Positions 7,784 through 17,069 of a DNA stretch of 64,000 nt are shown here, in pieces. Both the position numbers and the translations under genes were made by a program. This stretch comes from Clostridium sp. CAG:780 (GTDB taxonomy: Bacteria > Bacillota > Clostridia > TANB77 > CAG-508): positions 1-64,000 of the forward strand of contig HF994452.1 of NCBI GenBank assembly GCA_000434195.1, read 5' to 3'. Position 1 is the stretch's first letter. Every line of letters starts with the position of its first letter. Under the pieces are notes generated by a model that worked only from the letters and a program-made list of their open reading frames with translations, ran no database searches and was not told the origin of the DNA.

Positions 7784-8812
7784 GTGGAAAAAGAAGAAAT
7801 GAAAAATACTAAGCCTAGAATTGCCTTAATGATAGACAAAGAGGGATGGGCCCTTGACAATTCGGCTAAACAAATAAAAAAATATTTATCAGATTATTAT
7901 GATATAGACATAATACCAATGGATATTTTTGGAGATAATGCTATTAAGATATTAATACTAGCAAATTTATATGACTTGATGTTCTTTATGTGGAGAGGAA
8001 ATATATCATGGCTATATAGTGATTTCTCTAAAGAATATATTTCTAATTTGGGCTTTGAATATGAAGAGTTTATTGAAAAATATTTGAGAGGTCAAAATAT
8101 AGTTACAGCTGTTTATGATCATTTGTTTTTAGAAGAACAAAAAGAAAGAACTGAATTCATCTTCAATAATGTTAAAGACTACATTGTTTCTTCTGAAAAG
8201 TTACAAACAATATATGATAAATATCCAAACATAAAAAAACCAAGTATGGTAATTGCTGATGGTGTGGATTTAGATTTGTTTAAACCTAAGGGTTCAAAAG
8301 AAAACAGCTCAAATAAAACATTGATAATAGGATGGACTGGAAATAGCAAGTTTACAGATGCGACAGATGACGATTTAAAGGGAGTAACAAAAATAATAAT
8401 GCCAGCAATAAAAGAACTAAAAGAAGAAGGATATGATATAACATTAAATGTTGCAGATAGAAATGTAAAAATGATTGCTCATGAGGACATGCCTGAATAT
8501 TATAATGGCATAGATATTTATGTTTGTGCTTCGAGAACAGAAGGAACGCCAAACACAGTACTTGAAGCGATGGCATGTGGAGTGCCGGTTATCTCTACTG
8601 ATGTAGGAATTGTTCCGGAAGTATTTGGAGAGAAACAAAAAGAGTTTATCATTAAAAGAGATAAAAATGAGTTAAAAGATAAAATAAAAGAGCTAATAAA
8701 TGATAGAAAAAAACGTCAAGAACTATCAGAGGAAAACCTAAAACAAATAAAAGAGTGGTCGTGGAAAAATAAAGCAAAATTGTTTAAGGAATTTTTTGAT
8801 AAAAATTTATAA
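7784..8812 (+). CDS. Family GT4 glycosyltransferase
   Basis: This 342-residue retaining GT-B glycosyltransferase starts at GTG 7784, six bases after AGGAG (7773-7777); the ATG at 7799 lies too far from that site. The N-terminal half (MIDKEGWALDNSAKQI) is divergent, and the donor half is canonical: IIGWTGNSKF at about 180, and SRTEGTPNTVLEAMACGVP at about 249-267 with the E-x7-E signature, followed by VISTDVG. It sits two bases after the coiled-coil gene and is probably translationally coupled to it. Sugar specificity is unknown. Confidence 0.87.
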   Translation: MEKEEMKNTKPRIALMIDKEGWALDNSAKQIKKYLSDYYDIDIIPMDIFGDNAIKILILANLYDLMFFMWRGNISWLYSDFSKEYISNLGFEYEEFIEKYLRGQNIVTAVYDHLFLEEQKERTEFIFNNVKDYIVSSEKLQTIYDKYPNIKKPSMVIADGVDLDLFKPKGSKENSSNKTLIIGWTGNSKFTDATDDDLKGVTKIIMPAIKELKEEGYDITLNVADRNVKMIAHEDMPEYYNGIDIYVCASRTEGTPNTVLEAMACGVPVISTDVGIVPEVFGEKQKEFIIKRDKNELKDKIKELINDRKKRQELSEENLKQIKEWSWKNKAKLFKEFFDKNL

Positions 8813-8825
8813 AGTAGAGGTTAGA

Positions 8826-9776
8826 ATGATAAAAATCAGTATAATAGTACCAATATACAATGTTGAAAAACAGTTAGAAAGATGTATCAAGAGCTTATTG
8901 ACTCAAGAAGATAAAGATTTACAAACAGAAATTATATTAGTAAATGACGGTTCAACAGATGACTCTGGCAAAATAGCAAAGGAATATGCATTAAAATATA
9001 AAGATAAAATTATATACTTAGAAAAAGAAAATGGAGGCCTTTCTGATGCAAGAAACTATGGAATGAGTTATGCAACAGGACAATATATTGCGTTTGTGGA
9101 TTCAGATGATTATATAAGTGAAGAACTATATCCAAAGCTTGTAAAGTACATGATAGATGATTATGATTTAATAAAAATAAAAATAGCAAAAGTAGACGAG
9201 CAAGGGGATATAATAGATAAGAATTATAGCCCGGAATTTTATAATAAAACTGGTGAAGAAGCTTTTGAAATATTGTATAAATCAGATGTGATGACAGAAG
9301 TGGCCTGGAGTTACATATATAAAACAAGTTTTATTAAAGAAAATAATTTTAAATTTGCAAAAGGATTATATCACGAAGATTTTGGACTAGTACCTCTAAT
9401 AATTCTAAAAGCAAAAAAAGTTGCCTCAACCAATGTAGGAACATATAATTATGTACAAACACAGAACAGTATTACAAGAGGGCAGAATTCGAAAAAAGTG
9501 AAAATGGCAAAAGATTTACTAGCACACTATGATAACATGATAAAAGAGATTGCTACTTATGATGTTTCAAGAAAATCAAAGGAAAATCTAAAAATATATT
9601 ATACAAACTGTATTATATTGAATACAATTAACTTGCAAGGAAGCGACAGGAAAAACTATATAAAAGAAATACGAAAAAGAAAAATGACTCGAAATATAAA
9701 GACTAGAAATATCAAACAATTAATAAAAAAAGTAATCCTAGCAATAAATATAGAATGGTATTTAAAATTAAGATAA
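8826..9776 (+). CDS. Family GT2 glycosyltransferase, tandem copy A
   Basis: This GT-A-fold transferase of 316 residues has ISIIVPIYNVEKQLERC at the N terminus, VNDGSTDDSGK, ENGGLSDARNYG at about 69-80 and the VDSDDYI metal motif at about 92-98. ATG 8826 follows AGAGG (8816-8820); an upstream in-frame ATG at 8796 lies inside the end of the preceding gene and has no Shine-Dalgarno. The first 110 residues are closely similar to the next gene (9789), so the pair looks like a tandem duplication whose acceptor-side halves have diverged. Confidence 0.88.
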   Translation: MIKISIIVPIYNVEKQLERCIKSLLTQEDKDLQTEIILVNDGSTDDSGKIAKEYALKYKDKIIYLEKENGGLSDARNYGMSYATGQYIAFVDSDDYISEELYPKLVKYMIDDYDLIKIKIAKVDEQGDIIDKNYSPEFYNKTGEEAFEILYKSDVMTEVAWSYIYKTSFIKENNFKFAKGLYHEDFGLVPLIILKAKKVASTNVGTYNYVQTQNSITRGQNSKKVKMAKDLLAHYDNMIKEIATYDVSRKSKENLKIYYTNCIILNTINLQGSDRKNYIKEIRKRKMTRNIKTRNIKQLIKKVILAINIEWYLKLR

Positions 9777-9788
9777 AAGGAGATTAAG

Positions 9789-10742
9789 ATGCCAAAAGTA
9801 AGCATTATAGTTCCAATTTATAATGTGGAAGAATATTTAGAAAGATGCATAAATTCACTTATAGGACAAACATTAGAAGATATACAGATAATATTAGTAA
9901 ATGATGGTTCGACAGATAAATCGGGAGAGATAGCAAAAGGGTATGCATCTAAATATAAAGAAAAAATTATGTATTTAGAAAAAACGAATGGAGGCCTTTC
10001 GGATGCTAGAAACTATGGACTTCCTTATGCAACAGGAGAATATATAGCATTTCTGGATTCTGATGACTACATAGAAAAAGAAGCATATCAAGAAATGTAT
10101 GAAAAAGCAAAACAAGAAAATGCTGATTTTGTGGAATGTGATTTTTTGTGGGAATATCCTGATAAAATAAAAAAGGATAAAAGATATGAATATAAGAACA
10201 AAAAAGAAATGCTGGCATTTGTGAGAGTTGTAGCATGGAATAAATTAATAAAAAATGAAGTGATAGAAAAAAACAAATTAGAATTTCCAAAGGGATTACG
10301 TTATGAAGATATAGAATTTACATATAAAATGATACCACATTTAACTAAAACTGCGTACGTGGACAAATGCTTTGTTCATTATGTACAAAGAGATAATTCA
10401 ATAGCTAATGTTCAAAACTCAAGAACAGCTGAGATATTCACTATATTAGATGATGTTATAAAATATTATAAAGAAAATGGATTTTATGAAGAATATAAAG
10501 CAGAGTTAGAATACAATTATGCTAGATATTTGCTATGCAGTTCATTAAAAAGAATCTGCAAAGTTCAAGACAAGGTAACCCGAAAAAAATTAATAAATGA
10601 AACTTGGAATAAACTAAATTCGGAATTCCCGAACTGGAAGAAAAACAAGATATTAAATACTGTAAATATCGGAAAAAACAAATACATGAGGACAATAAAT
10701 AAATTTACATACAAGATATATGCAACAATATTTAGCATATAG
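9789..10742 (+). CDS. Family GT2 glycosyltransferase, tandem copy B
   Basis: This 317-residue GT-A enzyme has VSIIVPIYNVEEYLERC, VNDGSTDKSGE, TNGGLSDARNYG and LDSDDYI in the same order and spacing as copy A. The C-terminal half is different (for example RYEDIEFTYKM, VQRDNSIAN), which fits a changed acceptor. It starts 12 bases after copy A, with AAAAGGAG upstream, and 12 bases precede the next gene. Confidence 0.88.
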   Translation: MPKVSIIVPIYNVEEYLERCINSLIGQTLEDIQIILVNDGSTDKSGEIAKGYASKYKEKIMYLEKTNGGLSDARNYGLPYATGEYIAFLDSDDYIEKEAYQEMYEKAKQENADFVECDFLWEYPDKIKKDKRYEYKNKKEMLAFVRVVAWNKLIKNEVIEKNKLEFPKGLRYEDIEFTYKMIPHLTKTAYVDKCFVHYVQRDNSIANVQNSRTAEIFTILDDVIKYYKENGFYEEYKAELEYNYARYLLCSSLKRICKVQDKVTRKKLINETWNKLNSEFPNWKKNKILNTVNIGKNKYMRTINKFTYKIYATIFSI

Positions 10743-10754
10743 AAAGGGAGTATA

Positions 10755-12548
10755 ATGAAAAAATATAAAAGTAATATAATTTCACTTATTTTGGCGATTG
10801 TACTGCTGATTTTCATTTGGCATAATTTCTTAATTAGTGGAAACAACATAATATTTGTATTTATATTTGCTAGTGCTTATATCACAATAAAGAGAACGAT
10901 TGCAAATAAAAGTTTTTTTGATAAAAATAAAATGATTAACATTGGTGTAATTGCACTATTATTTTCAATGATAGAAATTATTTGTAAGAATATAGGTACA
11001 GGAAATCCAACAAATAATATTATAAACAAATGGCTAATCGTAAATTTTATGGGATATTTCATAATATCTGGAATAATAATTTTTTGGCTTTATCATATCT
11101 TTGAAAACTTGAGATTCCAATTTGGGAATAGAGAGCTCTTTAAAGAGGATCGATATAAATGGTTGAAGAATGAAAAATTTATAACTGTGATGAACATAAT
11201 AGTTATATTTGTTGCTTGGATACCTTTCTTCCTTAGATTTTATCCTGGAATAGTGACATCGGACTCGTATTCTCAAATAGAGCAGACAATAGGATTGATT
11301 GGCTTAAGTGATCACCATCCTATAACACATACTGCGATAATTGGAATATTTATTAATATTGGATTAAAGTTAACAAATAATATAAATATTGGAATAGCTT
11401 TATATAGCATTTTTTCTATGATAGCAATGGCTACAATGGATGCTTTAGTTTTAAAATATCTAAGAAAAAAGAAAGTTCCTTCAATGATTTGCCTTATGGT
11501 ACTATTGTTTTACGCTCTATACCCGATCAATGCAATATATTCAATAACAATGTGGAAAGATGTATTGTTTTCAGGCATGATGTCAATATTTATAATCCAG
11601 AACATAGAGCTTGTAACTAATACAGATGAGTTTTTACAAAAGAAGAGAAATATTGTATTATATATACTTGTTTCGATACTTACAATTCTACTAAGACATA
11701 ATGGTTTATATGTGGTAATGATTACTTTGATAGCTACATTAATTCCACTAAGAAAATACTGGAAGAAGTTATTGATGATGTTTATAATAATATTAGTAGT
11801 ATATGAGAGCCATAAGATAATCACATTTAATGTGTTGAAAGCCGAAAAGAGTTCTGTTGCGGAGATGTTATCAGTTCCAATTCAACAAATTGCAAGGACT
11901 GTTAAATATAATATTGATGATATAAATGAAGAAACAATAGAAGAAATTAATAAATATTTCATAATTGAAAATGTTTGGGAAAATTATGATCCAACTTTAT
12001 CAGATCCTGTTAAGTTTAAATTTAATACCCAGTATTTTAATGATAATAAATTAGAATTTATCAAAATCTGGATAGAATTATTTACTAAGTATCCAAAAGA
12101 TTATATAATTGCAACAATATCAAACTCTTATGGCTATTATTATCCAGAAGCTAAAAACACAATGGCAAGTTGGGCAACATTGGACCATAATAATATGGGA
12201 ATAAAGCAAACACCCGTAATAAAAGGAGAAGAAGTGGAAGAAATATTGGTAACAGCTGAATCGAGAGATATTCCTGTAATTAGCCTTATCTTTAGCATTG
12301 GAGCCGGTGTTTGGTTGACTATTATAGCATTGGGATATAAAATTTATAAAAAAGAATATAAATATATATTGGCGTATTTACCAATAATTGTATTATGGTT
12401 AACATTACTTGCTTCACCTGCGTATTGTGAATATAGATATGCATATCCTATATTCTTAGCATTACCAATATATATATCAATGAACTTTATAAACAGAAAG
12501 GAAGAAAAAGATGGAGAAAATAGCAGTATTAATACCTTGCTACAATGA
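10755..12548 (+). CDS. Polytopic membrane protein, DUF6020-like (putative GT-C transferase)
   Basis: This 597-residue integral membrane protein has about a dozen hydrophobic spans. The loop after the fourth span carries FLRFYPGIVTSDSYSQIEQ and then DHHPITHT (about 165-190), a pattern I associate with the DUF6020 family found in surface-glycan loci; such loop acidic residues resemble the catalytic loops of GT-C enzymes that use polyprenyl-phosphate sugars. An external segment near 470-500 precedes the last spans. Its 3' end overlaps the next gene by 38 bases. A glycan polymerase or flippase role is an alternative. Confidence 0.7.
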   Translation: MKKYKSNIISLILAIVLLIFIWHNFLISGNNIIFVFIFASAYITIKRTIANKSFFDKNKMINIGVIALLFSMIEIICKNIGTGNPTNNIINKWLIVNFMGYFIISGIIIFWLYHIFENLRFQFGNRELFKEDRYKWLKNEKFITVMNIIVIFVAWIPFFLRFYPGIVTSDSYSQIEQTIGLIGLSDHHPITHTAIIGIFINIGLKLTNNINIGIALYSIFSMIAMATMDALVLKYLRKKKVPSMICLMVLLFYALYPINAIYSITMWKDVLFSGMMSIFIIQNIELVTNTDEFLQKKRNIVLYILVSILTILLRHNGLYVVMITLIATLIPLRKYWKKLLMMFIIILVVYESHKIITFNVLKAEKSSVAEMLSVPIQQIARTVKYNIDDINEETIEEINKYFIIENVWENYDPTLSDPVKFKFNTQYFNDNKLEFIKIWIELFTKYPKDYIIATISNSYGYYYPEAKNTMASWATLDHNNMGIKQTPVIKGEEVEEILVTAESRDIPVISLIFSIGAGVWLTIIALGYKIYKKEYKYILAYLPIIVLWLTLLASPAYCEYRYAYPIFLALPIYISMNFINRKEEKDGENSSINTLLQ

Positions 12549-13449
12549 GGAATTAACGATTGAAAAAGTAATAAAAGATTTTAGAAAAGAATTACCGGAA
12601 GCAGATATCTATGTATATAATAACAATTCAAAAGATAGAACTAAAGAAATAGCTATCAAAAATGGCGCAATAGTTGTAGATGAATATAAGCAAGGAAAAG
12701 GCAATGTCGTAAGAAGCCAATTTAGAGATATCGAAGCTGATATATATGTAATGGTGGATGGAGATGATACGTATCCAGCTGAATTTGTACACCAATTAAT
12801 TGAGCCTGTAAGAAATGGACAAGCTGACATGACAATAGGAGATAGACTTTCAAACGGAACATATCAAAAAGAGAATAAAAGACCATTCCATGAATTTGGA
12901 AATAATTTAGTAAAAAAGGCAATAAATGTACTATTTGATACGAAACTTAAAGATATAATGACAGGCTATAGAGTGTTTAACAAAAGGTTTGTAAAAAATA
13001 TGCCGGTTCTAAGTCCAAAATTTGAGATAGAAACAGAAATGTCTTTATATGCATTGGATAAAAAATATATAATTAAAGAGATTCCAATTGTGTATAGAGA
13101 TAGACCAGAAGGAAGCTCTTCAAAGCTAAATACAGTTGGAGATGGAATAAAGGTTGTAAAAACAATAGCAAGAATGTTTAAAGACTATAAGCCATTTAAA
13201 TTCTTTGGATTAATAGCTCTAATCTTATTTATTATAGGATTAGCAATAGGCATTCCGGTATTAGTAGAATTCTTCAAAACAGCATATATTACTAAAGTCC
13301 CATCTGCAATACTTGCAACTGGATTTATGGGATTAGCAGCTGTGTCTTTACAATGTGGAATTGTATTAGATACTATTACTAGACAGCATAAAGAAGATTA
13401 TGAACTAAACCTTTTGAGATATGAACAAATAGAAAAACTAAAAAAGTAA
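12511..13449 (+). CDS. Polyprenyl-phosphate sugar synthase-like GT2 protein
   Basis: This protein has 312 residues. The GT-A domain (1-225) resembles dolichyl/polyprenyl-phosphate mannose or glucose synthases: VLIPCYNEELTIEKVI, MVDGDDTYP (metal motif at about 82-88), IMTGYRVFNKRFV, FEIETEMSLYAL, and RPEGSSSKL. Two transmembrane helices follow (about 231-252 and 264-290). It likely loads a sugar onto undecaprenyl phosphate for use outside the membrane by a GT-C enzyme such as the upstream polytopic protein, whose coding end it overlaps by 38 bases. Shine-Dalgarno AAAGGAAG lies inside the previous gene. Confidence 0.85.
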   Translation: MEKIAVLIPCYNEELTIEKVIKDFRKELPEADIYVYNNNSKDRTKEIAIKNGAIVVDEYKQGKGNVVRSQFRDIEADIYVMVDGDDTYPAEFVHQLIEPVRNGQADMTIGDRLSNGTYQKENKRPFHEFGNNLVKKAINVLFDTKLKDIMTGYRVFNKRFVKNMPVLSPKFEIETEMSLYALDKKYIIKEIPIVYRDRPEGSSSKLNTVGDGIKVVKTIARMFKDYKPFKFFGLIALILFIIGLAIGIPVLVEFFKTAYITKVPSAILATGFMGLAAVSLQCGIVLDTITRQHKEDYELNLLRYEQIEKLKK

Positions 13450-13566
13450 AAAAATAACAGAAAAAAATGATAAAAAACTATTCTCTCTTTCATATTTTTG
13501 TGATAGAATATAATTGTACAAAAAAGTATAAAATTCGACATGATAAAAAGGTAGGAGAGAAACAAA

Positions 13567-16338
13567 ATGATGATAGATAATAAAAAAAATATAATAAAAG
13601 CGACATTATTTAGTGCAATACTATTAGTATTATGCACATTGACTAATGTGGCTTTTTCTGCTAATAATGGACAAGAATTGGAAGATGGTATTTATACCAT
13701 TAAATCGGCACTAAATGAACAATATGTATTAGATATTGAAGCAAGCTCACAAAAAGATGGAGGAAATCTAGAACTATGGAACAATGGCAATACTGATAAC
13801 CAAAGGTTCATATTGAAGTATTTAGGAGATGGCTCATATAGTATTGTAGCGTTACATTCAAGAAAAGCAATAGATGTTGAAGAGGGAAGAAAAGAAAAAG
13901 GAACTAATATATTGCAATGGAGCTACCATGGCGGAAATAACCAGAGATGGATAATCAAAAGTGCAGGAAATGGCAATTTTAATATCATCTCAAAAGGAAA
14001 TGGTTTATACTTAGATATCCCAAATTCTAAAGCAGGAAATGGTTCAAATGTTCAAGTGTGGACTCAGAATGGAGCAAAAAATCAGGAGTTCAAATTTGTA
14101 AAGCAAGACGACAATAAGGGAACTAAAACAATAGACAATGGAATTTATCTAATTGAATCAAGTGCTGATACATCAAAGACACTTGAGATTCCACGTAGCT
14201 CTTTAGTGACAGGTGAACAACTAGGAGTTTGGAACAAAAATTCAACTGTAAACCAAAAATTTGAATTTACATATAGGGATAACGGATATTACACAATAAG
14301 TGCTATTCATTCTGACAAATATCTAGATATAAGTGGAGGTTCTAAGAATGATGGCGCAGAAGTAATACAATGGAATTACCATGGTGGAAACAATCAACAA
14401 TGGAAGATACAGGATGCAGGTAACGGATATTTTAATATAATATCTAGATGTAACGGATTATACTTAACTATTGATGGAACAAGTGTAAAAACGTGTAAAG
14501 AAAACACATCATTAATTCAAAAGTTTAAGTTTGAAAAGCCTGGAACAACTATAACGGGAGAAAAAACAATAGAAGATGGCAGATATATAATTGCTTCAAA
14601 AGTAAACACATCATATGTAATAGATATACCAGCTAGCTCAACAAAAAATGGAGAAATCATTGAGATATGGAGAAATAGATTAACAGACAATCAGAGATTT
14701 GATGTGAAATATTTAGGAAACGGCTATTATACAATTAAGGCGGTACATTCAGGAAAGGCGTTAGAAGTACCAAATAATGCTATGAAAATAGGAACAAAAA
14801 TTACTCAAAATGCAGATAATACATCTGATTCTCAACAATGGATAATAAAAAAGGCAGAAGGCGAATATTATTATATAATATCTAAGTCAAGTGAGTTGTA
14901 CATGGAAATAGATAAACAAGAAGCAAAACCTGGAGTTAATTTGCAAATACAAAACCACACAGGTTATGATATGCAAAAATTCAAATTCTGTAATCCTAAC
15001 ACGTTGATAGATATAGATGACAATAAGTATCCGGGATATAAGGAAAGTTTAGAAAACTTAAAATTAGCACATCCAAATTGGAATTTTAAATTCTTGTATA
15101 CAGGATTAAATTTCTCAGATGCAGTATCTGGAGAATATGAGGTGCGTTCGGCTAACTTAGTTCCAACTTCATATGGTGGAGAATGGATTAGTGGAACAGC
15201 TTTATATGACACAGGATGGTATGGAGCTTCAGAAAAAGCAATCGCTCGTTTTATGGATCCTAGAAATTTCTTAAATGAAGTAGATGTATTCCAGTTCCAA
15301 GATGTAAACGACTATTTATATGGAGTATGCACATTAGAGGGAATACAAGAACAAGTAAATAATTCATTCTTAAAAGATTACGCAACAGATATTGATACTG
15401 CTTGTAGAAATGAAAATGTAAATCCATATTATATAATAGCAAGATTATTCCAAGAAAACGGAAGAAATCCAAGCAATGGTACATATAAAATGAATGGAGG
15501 AGATGGCAAGTATTATTACAATCCATTTAATATAGGAGCAACAGGAAATTCAAAATCAGAAGTATATAACAATGCATTAGCAAGAGCAAAAAGAGAAGGT
15601 TGGGATACGATGGTAAAAGCTCTTCAAGGAGGAATATATTTCTGCAAGAAGAACTGGCTTGAAAATTATCAAAACACGTTATATCAAAACAAATTTGATA
15701 TAGACTCAACAAATGGAACCTCTTTATACTCTCATCAATACATGCAAAATCTATTTGGCGCATACAATGAAGCAAAATCTTTACAGGGTATGTATGATAA
15801 AACAGGCAGACTAGATTCAGACTTTACTTTCATAATTCCATTATATGAAAATATGCCAAAAGATCTTTCTCCAGAGCCTAAAAACAATCAAGAGAGCTAT
15901 ATTATAAATGTAAAAACAACAGGAACTGAAATTAGAATAAGAAAAGAAGCTTCAACAGATTCTGAGATATTAAGAGAAATAGCAGACAAAGGAACAGTTC
16001 TTTTATCTGTACAAAGAGGAATAAACTCAAATTGGCATAAAGTAGTCACAAAGGATGGATTAATCGGATATGTTTCTGGTGCATGGTTAGAACAAATTGA
16101 TGATGTAAAAACTTGTAACTATTCAGCAAAAGTAAAAACAAATGACGGAAAAGGATGCTACATAAGAATTGGACCAAGTACTAGATTAGACATGGCAGGA
16201 AGTGGCTTATCTGATGGAACATATGTTACAGTTATAGATGATTCAACATACAAAAATATAGATGGATATGACTGGAGCAGAATAATGTTATCAAATGGAA
16301 GGCAAGCTTTTATGCCAAGCAGATATTTAACAAGATAA
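13567..16338 (+). CDS. Exported ricin-lectin / glucosaminidase / SH3 wall protein
   Basis: This is a 923-residue secreted peptidoglycan-active protein. After a signal peptide (cleavage near residue 32, AFSANNG) come three beta-trefoil RICIN lectin modules of about 140 residues each (about 38-180, 190-325, 335-475), recognisable from recurring GGNNQRW, QQWII and QKFKF segments. A glucosaminidase (GH73-like) domain occupies about 490-750, with a RLFQENGRNPSNG segment holding the likely catalytic Glu, YYNPFNIGATGN, and NLFGAYNEA. Two bacterial SH3 modules end the protein (about 775-845 and 853-923, RIRKEAST.. and YIRIGPSTR). It should cut the GlcNAc-MurNAc strand while holding wall carbohydrate. 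A TATAAT box at 13509-13514 upstream suggests its own promoter. Domain order is clear; exact boundaries are approximate. Confidence 0.85.
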   Translation: MMIDNKKNIIKATLFSAILLVLCTLTNVAFSANNGQELEDGIYTIKSALNEQYVLDIEASSQKDGGNLELWNNGNTDNQRFILKYLGDGSYSIVALHSRKAIDVEEGRKEKGTNILQWSYHGGNNQRWIIKSAGNGNFNIISKGNGLYLDIPNSKAGNGSNVQVWTQNGAKNQEFKFVKQDDNKGTKTIDNGIYLIESSADTSKTLEIPRSSLVTGEQLGVWNKNSTVNQKFEFTYRDNGYYTISAIHSDKYLDISGGSKNDGAEVIQWNYHGGNNQQWKIQDAGNGYFNIISRCNGLYLTIDGTSVKTCKENTSLIQKFKFEKPGTTITGEKTIEDGRYIIASKVNTSYVIDIPASSTKNGEIIEIWRNRLTDNQRFDVKYLGNGYYTIKAVHSGKALEVPNNAMKIGTKITQNADNTSDSQQWIIKKAEGEYYYIISKSSELYMEIDKQEAKPGVNLQIQNHTGYDMQKFKFCNPNTLIDIDDNKYPGYKESLENLKLAHPNWNFKFLYTGLNFSDAVSGEYEVRSANLVPTSYGGEWISGTALYDTGWYGASEKAIARFMDPRNFLNEVDVFQFQDVNDYLYGVCTLEGIQEQVNNSFLKDYATDIDTACRNENVNPYYIIARLFQENGRNPSNGTYKMNGGDGKYYYNPFNIGATGNSKSEVYNNALARAKREGWDTMVKALQGGIYFCKKNWLENYQNTLYQNKFDIDSTNGTSLYSHQYMQNLFGAYNEAKSLQGMYDKTGRLDSDFTFIIPLYENMPKDLSPEPKNNQESYIINVKTTGTEIRIRKEASTDSEILREIADKGTVLLSVQRGINSNWHKVVTKDGLIGYVSGAWLEQIDDVKTCNYSAKVKTNDGKGCYIRIGPSTRLDMAGSGLSDGTYVTVIDDSTYKNIDGYDWSRIMLSNGRQAFMPSRYLTR

Positions 16339-16342
16339 ATAT

Positions 16343-16368
16343 AAGGGGCACAACGACATATGCCCCTT
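16343..16368 (+). terminator. hairpin after the glucosaminidase gene
   Basis: AAGGGGCA (16343-16350) pairs with TGCCCCTT (16361-16368) around a ten-base loop. It is followed by AAATAAAAT instead of Ts, so termination may be partial. Confidence 0.5.
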
Positions 16369-16395
16369 AAATAAAATAAAAAGAGGAATTATATA

Positions 16396-17022
16396 ATGAA
16401 AAATAAAACAAGAAATATTATAATAACTTTAACAATTATCGCAGGACTACTATTTACTAACACTGTATATGCATCATTTGCAGAAATGGATGATGCAACT
16501 TCGGACAAACAAAGAAATGAACAATTACAAGAACAAGAACAACAAGATAAAGAAAATCTTGGCAAATCAAGTAACAATTATCTAAAAGGAATATCAGTTA
16601 AAGATTTAAAATTAACTCCTCAATTTGATAAGCAAACCATTGATTATACAATAGAGGAAGAGTTAGATGTTGACGCAATAGAAATAAGTGCAGATTTAGA
16701 CGATTCGAGAGCAAAAATATCAGGAGCAGGAATAATCAAATTAGAGCCTGGAGAAAATAATATAAGAATAGATGTTACTGCAGAGAACGGAACAGTAAGA
16801 ACATATCATATAAAAGTAACTAGAAAAGGACAAAAGACAACAACGGAAAATAAAGAGAAAAATACAGATGTTAATGGCTTACAAGAAAACACTGCAGAAA
16901 CAGTAGCTACACCTGTAAAAAAGAATAATCAGAACACTTTTGTTACAATAGTAATAGTTATTGCAGTACTAGTTATCTTATATATATTAGCAAATAAGTC
17001 AAAGGGCAAGAGAAGAAAATAA
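16396..17022 (+). CDS. Exported cadherin-like beta-sandwich domain protein
   Basis: The protein is 208 residues long. A signal peptide or N-terminal anchor (about 7-27) precedes a Gln/Glu-rich stretch. A cadherin-like beta-sandwich domain (PF12733 type) occupies about 63-143, seen from LKGISVKDLKLTPQFDK, YTIEEELD and the ending GTVRTYHIKVTR. A disordered linker, a transmembrane helix (about 180-200) and a basic tail follow. It is likely tethered to the membrane facing the wall, and such domains are common partners of Firmicute wall hydrolases; it sits 57 bases after one. Binding partner unknown. Confidence 0.75.
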   Translation: MKNKTRNIIITLTIIAGLLFTNTVYASFAEMDDATSDKQRNEQLQEQEQQDKENLGKSSNNYLKGISVKDLKLTPQFDKQTIDYTIEEELDVDAIEISADLDDSRAKISGAGIIKLEPGENNIRIDVTAENGTVRTYHIKVTRKGQKTTTENKEKNTDVNGLQENTAETVATPVKKNNQNTFVTIVIVIAVLVILYILANKSKGKRRK

Positions 17023-17069
17023 ACAATTAGAGTAATTATCACAAAAATCATGAACAAGGAAAAATAAAT

